Source: Pelotomaculum schinkii
Lineage (GTDB): Bacteria > Bacillota > Desulfotomaculia > Desulfotomaculales > Pelotomaculaceae
Reading direction: 5' to 3'
Length of the DNA stretch: 64,000 nt
Assembly: GCF_004369205.1 (NCBI RefSeq)
Contig: NZ_QFGA01000002.1
Location: 1,048,885-1,112,884, forward strand
Made by a program: the position numbers and the translations under genes. Within the stretch, counting starts at the first letter, position 1. The number at the start of each line of letters is the position of its first letter. Below are positions 36,448-45,719 of this stretch, in pieces. The notes under the pieces are model-generated. The model did not search any database, was not told the origin of the DNA, and saw nothing but the letters and a program-made list of their open reading frames with translations.

Positions 36448-37485
36448 TTAGTGCGAGCCTTTGCCGAAGGTGCAGTTGGGATACCGGCACTCGGGACAAG
36501 CCCTGCAGAGCCCGCCGCAGGCCAGCGCTACGATGTCCTTGCGAGTTACCCGCTCACCCGCCAACAACCGCGGCAGTATTAAATCCACGACGGTTATTTT
36601 GAAAAACATCCCGCAGGCCGGCACTCCCATGATCGGGACGTCCCCCAGGTAGGCCAGCATAAACATCGCCCCGGGCAGCGCGGCGGCGCCGTATTTCTCT
36701 ACTTTAGCCCCCGCCAGGCGAATGGCGTTGGGGGTGACGTCGTCGGGATCGACGGACATGCCTCCTGTTACAAAGATGATATCCGCTCCGTCCGAGGCCA
36801 TTTTGTTGATCTTGGCGGCAATGATTTCAGCGTTGTCAGGCGCGAAATCTATGCCCAGTATCTCTGAACCGAACGCTTTCACTTTTTCGGTGATGACCGG
36901 TCCGAAACCGTCCCGGATACGCTTTTTATATACTTCGCTGCCGGTAATGACCGCGCCCACTTTTAATTCCTTAAAGGGAAGCACCTTGATGACCCAGCCG
37001 CCGGCCTGCCGGCAGATGTCTTCAGCGGCTGTAACTGTTGTTTCGGGTACGACCAGCGGTATGACCTTGGTCCCTGCCAGCAGTTCGCCTTCTTTGACCA
37101 CCGTATTGTTGGGCAAGGTCGATAAAATCACGTCCGGCAGCTCGTTGATCGCTTCCAGGGCGGGAATATTGATTTTCAACAGCCCGTCGCAGGCGGCGTG
37201 CATGTTCACCCGGCTTTCCTTGGGGCCGGACCAGGTTACCCACTCGCCGGTGACAGCTTCGCCCAGGCGCACACCGGCTTCGTCCTCATGGACGTCACCA
37301 TGGTCAAGGTCTAAGATATAGATATTTTCCTTGCCCAACCTCAAGAGCTCGGGTACGTCTTGCGGCCTTATGATGTGTCCTTTTTTAAAAAGCGCTCCCT
37401 TGGATTCTCCCTTCACGATTTGGGTGATATCGTGGCTGAGCACCTTTCCTACCGCTTCCTCTACCTTTATCGTCTGCAACTTCAT
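36448..37485 (-). CDS. MoeA-like molybdopterin-binding protein with Cys-rich tail
   Basis: A 345-residue MoeA/MogA-type protein that would bind molybdopterin. The cofactor-binding fold is at about 165-315 (AVITGSEVYKKRIRDGFGPV, DIIFVTGGMSVDPDDVTPNA). The C-terminus has CGGLCRACPECRYPNC, a cluster of five Cys that normal MoeA lacks; it may bind zinc or Fe-S. The N-terminal MoeA domains are reduced. ATG follows AAGGAGTG. It heads the maturation operon together with xdhC, yqeB, yqeC and mocA. Confidence 0.82.
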   Translation of the reverse strand: MKLQTIKVEEAVGKVLSHDITQIVKGESKGALFKKGHIIRPQDVPELLRLGKENIYILDLDHGDVHEDEAGVRLGEAVTGEWVTWSGPKESRVNMHAACDGLLKINIPALEAINELPDVILSTLPNNTVVKEGELLAGTKVIPLVVPETTVTAAEDICRQAGGWVIKVLPFKELKVGAVITGSEVYKKRIRDGFGPVITEKVKAFGSEILGIDFAPDNAEIIAAKINKMASDGADIIFVTGGMSVDPDDVTPNAIRLAGAKVEKYGAAALPGAMFMLAYLGDVPIMGVPACGMFFKITVVDLILPRLLAGERVTRKDIVALACGGLCRACPECRYPNCTFGKGSH

Positions 37486-38009
37486 TATATATCACTCCTT
37501 GAAAGTGCCTTTATCGTACACGATGGAGGATGGACTATCAACCAAAATTTGTTCATAGTTAGTATAACTCAAGGGACGCATTTCAACCTTGGTGTTTTCC
37601 ATACCCTGTCTCCGCAGGAAAGGCAGGTTATGACGGATTTTTATATCCTTTATTATTAAAGAATATCGCCAGATCTCGCGAGTCAACAACGTGGCCCGGC
37701 ATTGCTATATTTTACCCCTTTATTATCAACATCTTTGTGTTAATTTTCAAATGATTCAGGTTACAACTTAAAATATTAACTGCAATTACAGTTGTGTTTG
37801 CAATTTAATCGTTCTTTGTGGTTGTTAAATAATGCACAAGGAAAGCGTTACCAAAGGCGACGGCAAATATGTTTTTTGAAATATTGGTTATATTGTATAA
37901 GTGCAGATATAATTTTAGCGGCAACGGCTTTTTCTTCCGTTGCCGCTAAAATAATCATAATGTTTCTTTTAGCTCACTTTTTAATTCGCGGCGTATGGCA
38001 AGGTTGTTA
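37486..38009. other. intergenic region after hydroxylase 1
   Basis: No gene. The part at about 37547-37640 is similar to 42450-42520 (both with CAACC-TGGTGTTTTCC-TACCCTGT), so the 3' flank was duplicated along with the hydroxylase genes. Confidence 0.5.
37913..37951 (-). terminator. terminator of hydroxylase 1 operon
   Basis: TTTTAGCGGCAACGG (37913-37927) pairs perfectly with CCGTTGCCGCTAAAA (37937-37951). A near-identical hairpin ends hydroxylase 2 at 42620-42652. Confidence 0.85.
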
Positions 38010-40412
38010 TTAAGCTCCGCAACCGCAGCCACAGCCAGCTTCTTTTTCTTTCTTTTCTTTTAAGGCCTTGAGGATCATTTCCGGAGTAATCGGCACTTCG
38101 TAGAACCTTACACCGATAGCGTCATAGATCGCGTTGGTAATCGCCGGGAAGGTCGGCTGAACGGCGCCTTCACCGGTTTCCTTAACTCCAAACGGCGCGG
38201 TCGGGTCGTAGCTCTCTACCATATTGGTGTCCATATCCGGCATTTCCATGAAGGTCGGGCACTTGTAGTCGTGGAAGTTGGGGTTCAGGTGCTTGCCGTT
38301 GGCGTCAAACTTCATATCTTCGTAAAGGCATGCGCCCATGTTGAACACGATGGAACCTTCCACCTGGCCATCCACGGCCATCGGGTTAATCGGTTGACCC
38401 ACGTCGCCAGCCTCGGTTACCTTCCTGTCATATACACGCCCGGTTTCCGTATCCACTTCCACCTCATGGATCTGGCAGCTGAAGCCAAATGTGGGAGAGT
38501 GGCCGATGTTGGCGCCCTGCACCCGGTTGCCGGTGATGATGTCAATGCCTTTGCGCCGCGGCGGCGAGAAATGCCCGACCGCACTTAAAGCGCCAACGGA
38601 GTTGACATATTTTTGCACCACTGTTGCCCAGTCGATATTGAACTTGGGCTCGAACATGGAATAGATCTTGCGGTCTTTAATGGTTAACTGGTCAGACCGG
38701 CAGCCAAGCAATCCGCCGGCCATTTCTTTAAGCTTGAAGTTGATTTCTTTGGCCGCTTCCAGGATGGCATAACCGGAAGCATAGGTTAAACGGCTGGCAA
38801 AACTACCCAAGTCGAAGCTGCCGATTTCCGTGTCACCTAATTGAACGTGCACGTCTTCAAAATGGATGCCCAACGCCTCAGCCGCCATCTGGGCCATGGC
38901 AGTAATGCAGCCCTGGCCGATTTCGGCAGCCGCGCAAAGCAGGGTCACGCCGCCCTCGGTGTCTACCTTCAGCGTTACTGAGGTATGGGGCTTGTATGAC
39001 TGGTAGAGGGTATAGGCGGTACCGGAAATGTAATAGCCGCCGGCCAGGCCGATGCCTTTACCGAAAGGCAGCTTGCCGTGTTTTTCCAGGTAGCCCGATT
39101 TTTCTACCGCGGTCTGCAGGCATTTCTTGTACTCGGTGTGCGGCACGTACATGTTGTTGATGGCGGTATAGCCTGACTCAACGGCGTTCTTCATCTTCAG
39201 TTCGTACGGGCTGATCCCCATCATTTCAGCCAGCTCGTCCAACATGCACTCCATGGCAAACCTGGGCTGAACGCCGCCGAGACCACGCTGGGCGCCGCAG
39301 CTGGGCTTGTTGGTAAAAACGTTCCTTACATGGGTACGGGCATTGGGCACTTTGTAGGGCAGGTGCACCATCGACGCGGTGTAGAACATCACCACGACGC
39401 CCCAGCCTGCGTATGCGCCTTTGTCCATAGTATTGTCAAATTCTACAGCTTGGATATAACCGTCTTTGTCCAGACCGATTTTCCATTTCATGTAGCATGG
39501 GTGCCGGCCTTTGCTCGTGAAGAATACTTCATCACGGTCGTAAGTTACTTTGACCGGCCGGCCAATCTTACGGGACAGAAGGCAGGCCACAAATTCCGAT
39601 GAGGCTGCCTCGCCCTTGCCGCCGAAACCGCCGCCCACTGCGGGGAGCGTAACCCGGATCTTGCTCATGGGCATTTCTAATACGATGGACATCTGGCGGT
39701 GCAGGTAGTGCGGAACCTGGCTGCTGGCCCACAGGTGCAGCTGGCCGCTCTGGGTGTCATAGCTGGCCAAGGCGGACATCGGCTCGATATAGCCGTGCTG
39801 CGGCCGGCCGGTTTTGAATTCTCTTTCTAAAATGTACTCGCACTTTTCAAAGGCTTTGTCCACGTCGCCGTAGATCTGCTCACCTGTGTGCAGGAAGTTG
39901 CCCGGTTTATCTTCATGAATCAGTACTTCATCTGCGCGCGCCATAGACTCAAAGGGATCCAATAACACCGGCAGGGGCTCGTATTCTACTTCAATCAGGT
40001 CGCAGGCGGCCTCAGCGGTCTCTTCATCAATGGCGGCAACAGCGGCCACGCCTTCACCATAAAAGCGAACCTTGTCTACGGCCAGAGCGGTCTCGTTGGC
40101 CGACTGGGGCACGATACCCCATTTGTTGGGAGCTTCGTCTCCGGTGAGTACTGCCAGTACTCCCGGCAATGCCAGCGCCTTGCTGCAGTCGATCTTTTTA
40201 ATTTTGGCGTGCGCGTATTCCTTGCAGCGCTTAATTTTCCCATACACCATACCCGGCAGCACCATGTCGGCGGTATAAATCGCTTCACCTTTAGCCTTGG
40301 CCGGGCCGTCTATCCGCGGAAAGCTTTTTCCTATCTGGGTGAACCTTCTCTCATCCAGATATGAAGGTTTCCCTTCACGTACATAATTTTCTCTCTTATC
40401 CCAGGCTCCCAT
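38010..40412 (-). CDS. molybdenum hydroxylase 1, large (molybdopterin) subunit
   Basis: An 800-residue subunit of the xanthine dehydrogenase family that carries the Mo-pterin (possibly Mo-Se) site. Motifs: PAVGGGFGGKGEA (about 245-257), RGLGGVQP, EIGQGCITAMAQMA and the active-site Glu in VKETGEGAVQPTFPAI. An odd C-terminal tail ends GCGCGCGA. ATG 40412 overlaps the small subunit stop as TAATG. Family members hydroxylate N-heterocycles or purines, or reduce 4-hydroxybenzoyl-CoA. The substrate is not determined. Near-identical at its C-terminus to the third copy at the window end. Confidence 0.88.
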   Translation of the reverse strand: MGAWDKRENYVREGKPSYLDERRFTQIGKSFPRIDGPAKAKGEAIYTADMVLPGMVYGKIKRCKEYAHAKIKKIDCSKALALPGVLAVLTGDEAPNKWGIVPQSANETALAVDKVRFYGEGVAAVAAIDEETAEAACDLIEVEYEPLPVLLDPFESMARADEVLIHEDKPGNFLHTGEQIYGDVDKAFEKCEYILEREFKTGRPQHGYIEPMSALASYDTQSGQLHLWASSQVPHYLHRQMSIVLEMPMSKIRVTLPAVGGGFGGKGEAASSEFVACLLSRKIGRPVKVTYDRDEVFFTSKGRHPCYMKWKIGLDKDGYIQAVEFDNTMDKGAYAGWGVVVMFYTASMVHLPYKVPNARTHVRNVFTNKPSCGAQRGLGGVQPRFAMECMLDELAEMMGISPYELKMKNAVESGYTAINNMYVPHTEYKKCLQTAVEKSGYLEKHGKLPFGKGIGLAGGYYISGTAYTLYQSYKPHTSVTLKVDTEGGVTLLCAAAEIGQGCITAMAQMAAEALGIHFEDVHVQLGDTEIGSFDLGSFASRLTYASGYAILEAAKEINFKLKEMAGGLLGCRSDQLTIKDRKIYSMFEPKFNIDWATVVQKYVNSVGALSAVGHFSPPRRKGIDIITGNRVQGANIGHSPTFGFSCQIHEVEVDTETGRVYDRKVTEAGDVGQPINPMAVDGQVEGSIVFNMGACLYEDMKFDANGKHLNPNFHDYKCPTFMEMPDMDTNMVESYDPTAPFGVKETGEGAVQPTFPAITNAIYDAIGVRFYEVPITPEMILKALKEKKEKEAGCGCGCGA

Positions 40413-40885
40413 TACTTCACCCCCGTTTCAGAAGCTACTTCAATGGCTTCGATAATTCTCTTAAAACCGGTACAGCGGCAGATGTTTCCGGACATCTCGT
40501 GCTTGATGTCATATATGCTGGGCTTGGGATTCCTGTTCAGAAGCCCGGTGGCCGACATGAGCATGCCCGGTGTGCAGAAACCGCACTGGATCGCGCCATG
40601 GTTGACAAATGCCGCCTGAAGCGGGTTCAGTTCGCCGTTCGGCAGGGCCAGCCCTTCTACAGTGGTAATCTTCTTGCCGTTGCAGGTGATTGCCAGCGTG
40701 ATGCAGGACAATACGGGTTTGCCTTCCACCAGCACGGTGCACGCCCCGCAGTCGCCCATCCCGCAGCCTTTCTTGGTGCCGGTGAGTCCTACTTTTCTCC
40801 TGATTACATCAGCCAGCAAGTCCCTGGGGCTAACAGCCAGATCATAAACCCGGCCATTTATATCCAAGCTTATCAGTTGTTTCAT
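40412..40885 (-). CDS. molybdenum hydroxylase 1, [2Fe-2S] subunit
   Basis: A 157-residue subunit with two [2Fe-2S] clusters. The ferredoxin-type site is CGMGDCGACTVLVEGKPVLSC and the second is CGFCTPGMLMS plus GNICRCTGF. It passes electrons from the Mo site to FAD. I choose the ATG at 40883-40885, 8 bases after GGAGG; a GTG lies just before it. Confidence 0.92.
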   Translation of the reverse strand: MKQLISLDINGRVYDLAVSPRDLLADVIRRKVGLTGTKKGCGMGDCGACTVLVEGKPVLSCITLAITCNGKKITTVEGLALPNGELNPLQAAFVNHGAIQCGFCTPGMLMSATGLLNRNPKPSIYDIKHEMSGNICRCTGFKRIIEAIEVASETGVK

Positions 40886-40888
40886 CAC

Positions 40889-41770
40889 TTACACCTCCTG
40901 AGCGGCGGCAAACGCCTCTTTGAGTAGTCTGCGGGCCAGCACCCCTACGATTTCGCTCCGGTATTCCTCGGAGGCCCGGATGTCGGTAATCGGCTTCGCT
41001 TCGCCCTGAGCCGCTTCAGCCGCTTTCGCTGCTAATTCATCGCTAAATTTCTGCCCGGTCAGGAGTGCGGGAACTGCTGTGGATACCAGCGGTTTGATGA
41101 AAACCGAGCCCATGACCAGTTTTACACTCTTGACAGTCTTTTTGTCAGCTTCCAGTTCAAGGGCGACCGCCATGTTGACACAGTCAATTTCATTGGCGTC
41201 CCTGGCGCCCATATAGGCATATTTGGCTACCAACTTCGGAGAGGGTTCCGGCAGCTTAAACTTGGTCAGGATCTCGCCTTCCTTGAGGTCGATCTTTCTG
41301 ACACCCTGGATGAACGCTTCCAGTGGCATTTCCCTTTCACCGGCAGCGCTGCTGACTACAACCGTAGCGCCATAAGCTACCAGGGGTGTGGGGGTCTCGC
41401 CGGACGGAGATGCGTTACAGCTGTTGCCGCCGATTGTGCCCATGTGCCTCACCTGGGATGAACCTAGCTCTCCTGCCGCATGGGCAAGAGCAGGGTATTT
41501 TTCCTTCACTATCTCAGAATACTGAATCTCTGCAATCTTTGTGGTCGCGCCGATTTCCATACCTTTACCCGGCTCATATTTGATGCCTTTAAACTCTTCA
41601 ATGTTGTTGATGTCAATGAGGTATTCCGGGCTTATGATTTTGTCTTTCATCAATACCAGCAGGTCTGTGCCACCGGCAAGAATCCTGGCCTTGCTTCCCA
41701 GACGACTCACCACTTCAAATGCTTCCCCAGGCGTCTTGGGAGCCAAATACTCAAAGTTATTCATATACAT
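40889..41770 (-). CDS. molybdenum hydroxylase 1, FAD subunit
   Basis: A 293-residue FAD-binding subunit with LAGGTDLLVLMKD (about 33-45) and MGTIGGNSCNASPSGETPTP (about 109-128). It hands electrons to an external acceptor. It lacks the extra Cys-rich insert that would mark 4-hydroxybenzoyl-CoA reductase, so that identity is not favoured. First gene of the operon; ATG follows GGAGGTGG. Confidence 0.9.
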   Translation of the reverse strand: MYMNNFEYLAPKTPGEAFEVVSRLGSKARILAGGTDLLVLMKDKIISPEYLIDINNIEEFKGIKYEPGKGMEIGATTKIAEIQYSEIVKEKYPALAHAAGELGSSQVRHMGTIGGNSCNASPSGETPTPLVAYGATVVVSSAAGEREMPLEAFIQGVRKIDLKEGEILTKFKLPEPSPKLVAKYAYMGARDANEIDCVNMAVALELEADKKTVKSVKLVMGSVFIKPLVSTAVPALLTGQKFSDELAAKAAEAAQGEAKPITDIRASEEYRSEIVGVLARRLLKEAFAAAQEV

Positions 41771-41788
41771 CTTTGCAAGCCACCTCCT

Positions 41789-41869
41789 TCAAATACTTTC
41801 AGCTACCCATCGATAACCGCTTTCTTCACTTCTTACTGCAGAAAATTCTGATGTCGCTTTCTTTGGCAT
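41789..41869 (-). other. leader ORF of hydroxylase 1 operon
   Basis: A 26-codon frame (MPKKATSEFSAVRSEESG...) between the promoter region and the FAD-subunit gene. A related 20-codon frame (MPKKTPREIPAARGRESG) is in the same place before hydroxylase 2. The AGGGGG site is very close to the ATG, so translation is uncertain. Confidence 0.35.
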
Positions 41870-41989
41870 TCCCCCTTTATTTATTCAAAAAATTAGGATA
41901 AGACACTACCCATTGCCACAGATACGTATTACTTATTTTTGTTATTTTCCACATTTTAGTTAGCATATTAACTATATAAAATAATAATA

Positions 41990-42263
41990 TAATCTATAGC
42001 ACTATAAACATTAAAAAAACAAAAAAAATTGAAAATGAATCAAATATATCCAACTAGTATAGACTATAGTAGTATGCCAAAAAAATATTAATATACATAC
42101 TATAATTATTATGTTAAAAATAACACTTTCGATTGCACCCCACAACTTTATACAGCGTTACCATTAACACAATTTATTAACAGCATAAAACTTATTTATG
42201 CTGTTATACATGACAATATTTTTTATTACATTGTATAGTACTATATTTAAAAAATCAAGTTCA
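41990..42263 (-). promoter_or_regulatory. promoter region with CTATAGTA motif and duplicated 35-mer
   Basis: Contains CTATAGCACTAT (41994-42005), CTATAGTAGTAT (42064-42075) and a 35-base segment (42229-42263) repeated identically at 48006-48040. No gene is present from 41870 to 42600. Upstream of the hydroxylase 1 operon. Confidence 0.5.
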
Positions 42264-42619
42264 ATTTTTTGTCCGAAAAGTCATGTGTATTTTAAAGATA
42301 TTGCTTCTATATTAAGCCCAGGGCATTTATGATTTTCATCACAACCGGTGTTCCTTTATGCAGCAGAAATGTTTCAAGAGAAAAAATCCTGTTCCTACCG
42401 GTTTTAGATAAATTACACTGTTTGCATTAGAGTGAGTAACTAGGTTTTGTTCATAGTAGGCATCACTCAGGGAACATACTTCAACCCTGGTGTTTTCCTA
42501 CCCTGTTGACAGGTATTGCGCAAGGAATCAGTCACTGAAGGAGCGGCAGACCCGTCTTGGCGACCGTCTTAAAAGCAGGCTTAAAAAGCTTTCACGTTAT
42601 AACTGAAAAGATATAATTT

Positions 42620-42652
42620 TAGCGGCAACGGGTTTATCTTCCGTTGCCGCTA
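42620..42652 (-). terminator. terminator of hydroxylase 2 operon, distal
   Basis: TAGCGGCAACGG pairs with CCGTTGCCGCTA, the same hairpin as after hydroxylase 1. Confidence 0.75.
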
Positions 42653-42753
42653 ATTAATCTCTACAGTATGAAAATCGGTCTGGACAAAGACGGTTTTTTC
42701 ACTGTAGATTTTCAAAAACAATATAGGCGTTGAGTCTTACACAGTCTTGGGTT

Positions 42754-42789
42754 GACCATATGCCGGGAAAAATAACCCGGCGTATGGTC
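42754..42789 (-). terminator. hairpin directly after hydroxylase 2
   Basis: 42754-42767 pairs with 42776-42789 (14 bp, one G-T pair) around AAAATAA. The third hydroxylase has a similar GCCGGT/ACCGGC hairpin at 63802-63836 in the same place. Confidence 0.7.
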
Positions 42790-42818
42790 ATATTCACTTA
42801 GCTATGCAGGAGAGTCAG

Positions 42819-45233
42819 CTAACATTTAGCTTCTTTTTCTTTCTTTTCTTTTAAGGCCCGGAGTACCATTTCCGGAGTAATCGGTACCTGGTAGAACCTT
42901 ACGCCGATAGCATCGTATACCGCGTTGGTAATAGCCGGGAACGTAGGCTGAACGGCGCCTTCGCCTGTTTCCTTGGCTCCAAAGGGAGCTGTCGGGTCAT
43001 AGCTGTCTTTTAATGTGTTGATGGACATTTCCGGCATTTCCATAACAGTCGGCATTTTATAGTCGTGGAAGTTCGGGTTCAAGTGTTCGCCGGTTTTGCT
43101 GTCTATAACCTGGTCTTCATAGAGAGCCGACCCCATGTTATACACAATGGAACCTTCCACCTGAGCGTCCGCATGCATGGGGTTGATCATTGTGCCCATG
43201 TCACCGGATTCGGTTACCTTCTTCACGCGGATACGGCCGGTTTCCGTGTCAACTTCGACTTCGTGTACTTGACAGCTGAAACCAAAAGTGGGGGAGTGAC
43301 CGATATTGGCGCCCTGGATTCTGTTGCCGGTTACGATATCAATCCCTTTGCGCCGCGGCGGGGAGAAGTGCCCGATACCTACCAGCGCTCCAACGGTGTT
43401 GATGGCCACCTGAACTACTTTGTCCCATTCTATGCTGTATTTTCTTTCATACGTAGAAAAGATCTTATGGTCTTTTATTACTAAATGGTCAGCCCGGACA
43501 CCCAGCATACTAGCTGCAATTTCTTTGAGCTTCTGGTTGATCGGCTCGGCTGCTTGCCTGATAGCGTGTCCGGTGGCGTAGGTTAACCGGCTGGCAAAAG
43601 TACCCAGGTCGAAACACCCGATTTCCGTGTCTTGCGACTGGATGTGGATATCTTCAAAATAAACACCCAGAGCTTCGGCAGCCATCTGTGCCATGACGGT
43701 GTTAACGCCCTGGCCGATATCGGTGCACGCGCAGTGCAGGGTTACTCCGCCCTCGGTATCAATCCGAAGCAACACTGTAGTATGTGGTTTGTAAGAAGGG
43801 TAGAGGGTATAAGCTGTGCCGCTGATGTAGTTACCGCCGCCAAGTCCGATACCTTTGCCGAAGGGCAGTTTGCCGTGCTTTTCAAGATAGCCTGATTTCT
43901 CCACGACGGTCTGCAGGCATCTCTTATACTCGGTGTGCGGCACGTACATATTGTTGGCTGCTGTATAGCCTGAAACACAAGCATTTCTCATCCTCAGTTC
44001 ATACGGGCTGATGCCCATCATCTCAGCCAGCTCGTCCAGCATGCACTCAAAGGCAAACTTAGGCTGCACCCCGCCGAGACCACGCATGGCGCCCATGGGA
44101 GGCTTGTTGGTATATACGTTTCTTACATAGGAACGGGCGTTGGGCACCTTGTAGGGCAGGTGGATCATGGACGCTGTGTAGAACATCACCACGACACCCC
44201 AGCTGGCATATGCGCCCTTGTCCAGGGTATTGTCAAATTCACACGCCAAGATATTGCCGTCTTTGTCGAGACCGATTTTCATCTTCATGTGGGCTGGGTG
44301 CCGGCCTTTATTGTTGAAGAATACTTCATTGCGCTCAAAGGTTACTTTGACCGGCTGGCCTGTCTTTCTGGAAAGGAGGCAGGCTACAAACTCATTCGAG
44401 CATGCTTCGCCCTTGCCTCCGAAACCGCCGCCAACCGTGGGTATGGTAACCCGGATCTTGCTCATGGGTATTTCTAAAACGTTTGACATCTGAACATGCA
44501 CATAGTGGGGAACCTGATTGCAGGTCCATACATGCAGTCTACCGGTTTGTGTGTCATAGCTGGCCAGGGCGGACTGCGGTTCAATAAAGCCCTGGTGAGG
44601 CATGCCGGTTTTGAATTCTCTTTCTAAAATATATTCACACTGGGCAAAGGCCTTGTCCACGTCGCCGTAAATCTGATCCCCCTGGTGACATATATTGCCA
44701 GGCTTATCATCATGGATCAGCACTTCATTTGCCCGCGCCATGGATTCAAACGGATCAGTTAAAACTGGCAGGGGCTCGTATTCCACTTCAATTAAATCAA
44801 GGGCGGCCTCGGCGGTTTCTTCATCAATGGCGGCAACAGCGGCCACGCCTTCACCCCAATAGCGGACTTTATCTATAGCCAGTACAGTCTCGTTGCAGTT
44901 ATGGGGCACGATACCCCATTTGGTGGGAGCTTCGTCTCCGGTGAGGACTGCATAAACCCCCGGCAGCGCGAGCGCTTTGCTGCAATCAATCTTTTTAATT
45001 TTCGCGTGCGCGTATTCTTTGCAGCGTTTGATTTTACCGAATAGCATACCCGGCAGCACCATATCGTCGGCATAAACCGCTTCACCTTTTGCTTTGACAG
45101 CGGCATCTACCTTCGGCACTTTTCTTCCCACCTGGGAAAACCTTCTCTCATCCAGATATGAAGGTACTCCTTCACGTACATATGATGATTCGCCTTCGGT
45201 TACTTCGATTTCTCTTTTATCCCAGGTTTGCAT
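42819..45233 (-). CDS. molybdenum hydroxylase 2, large (molybdopterin) subunit
   Basis: An 804-residue paralogue of the large subunit of hydroxylase 1, collinear over its length. It has PTVGGGFGGKGEA, RGLGGVQP, DIGQGVNTVMAQMA and KETGEGAVQPTFPAI with the active-site Glu. It differs at the N-terminus (an extra EVTEGESSYVREG segment) and ends KEKEAKC, without the Cys-Gly tail. Many substitutions around the substrate channel mean it may accept a different compound. Overlap and spacing with the small subunit are as in set 1. Confidence 0.88.
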   Translation of the reverse strand: MQTWDKREIEVTEGESSYVREGVPSYLDERRFSQVGRKVPKVDAAVKAKGEAVYADDMVLPGMLFGKIKRCKEYAHAKIKKIDCSKALALPGVYAVLTGDEAPTKWGIVPHNCNETVLAIDKVRYWGEGVAAVAAIDEETAEAALDLIEVEYEPLPVLTDPFESMARANEVLIHDDKPGNICHQGDQIYGDVDKAFAQCEYILEREFKTGMPHQGFIEPQSALASYDTQTGRLHVWTCNQVPHYVHVQMSNVLEIPMSKIRVTIPTVGGGFGGKGEACSNEFVACLLSRKTGQPVKVTFERNEVFFNNKGRHPAHMKMKIGLDKDGNILACEFDNTLDKGAYASWGVVVMFYTASMIHLPYKVPNARSYVRNVYTNKPPMGAMRGLGGVQPKFAFECMLDELAEMMGISPYELRMRNACVSGYTAANNMYVPHTEYKRCLQTVVEKSGYLEKHGKLPFGKGIGLGGGNYISGTAYTLYPSYKPHTTVLLRIDTEGGVTLHCACTDIGQGVNTVMAQMAAEALGVYFEDIHIQSQDTEIGCFDLGTFASRLTYATGHAIRQAAEPINQKLKEIAASMLGVRADHLVIKDHKIFSTYERKYSIEWDKVVQVAINTVGALVGIGHFSPPRRKGIDIVTGNRIQGANIGHSPTFGFSCQVHEVEVDTETGRIRVKKVTESGDMGTMINPMHADAQVEGSIVYNMGSALYEDQVIDSKTGEHLNPNFHDYKMPTVMEMPEMSINTLKDSYDPTAPFGAKETGEGAVQPTFPAITNAVYDAIGVRFYQVPITPEMVLRALKEKKEKEAKC

Positions 45234-45716
45234 TTACTTCACCCCCTGTGCGGACATGGTTTCGGAAGCCATTTGAATAGCTTCAACGATCCTCTTGTAG
45301 CCTGTGCAGCGACAAAGATTTCCTGATATGGCAAGCTTGATTTCCTCCAAGGTGGGCTTGGGATTTTTGTCCAGGAGCCCTTTTGCCGACATGAGCATGC
45401 CAGGCGTGCAGTAACCGCACTGGATGGCGCCATGGTTGATAAATGCCTCCTGAAGCGGATGGAGTTGGCCTCCCTGAGCAAGCCCTTCAACAGTTGTAAT
45501 TTTTTTGCCGTTGCAGGTAATCGCCAGCGTGAGGCAGGATAATGTGGGTTCTCCGTCTACCAGGACCGTGCAAGCGCCACAGTCGCCATTCCCGCAACCT
45601 TTTTTGGTGCCGGTAAGACCTATTTTTTTCCTGATCACATCAACAAGCAGGTCCCTGTGGCTGACAACCAGATCATACACACGGCCGTTGATTTCTAATG
45701 CAATCTGCTGTTTCAT
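45234..45716 (-). CDS. molybdenum hydroxylase 2, [2Fe-2S] subunit
   Basis: A 160-residue subunit with CGNGDCGACTVLVDGEPTLSC and CGYCTPGMLMS plus GNLCRCTGY, the two [2Fe-2S] sites. It ends directly before the large-subunit start. ATG 45714-45716 after GGAGG; preceded by an in-frame GTG. Confidence 0.92.
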   Translation of the reverse strand: MKQQIALEINGRVYDLVVSHRDLLVDVIRKKIGLTGTKKGCGNGDCGACTVLVDGEPTLSCLTLAITCNGKKITTVEGLAQGGQLHPLQEAFINHGAIQCGYCTPGMLMSAKGLLDKNPKPTLEEIKLAISGNLCRCTGYKRIVEAIQMASETMSAQGVK

Positions 45717-45719
45717 CAC

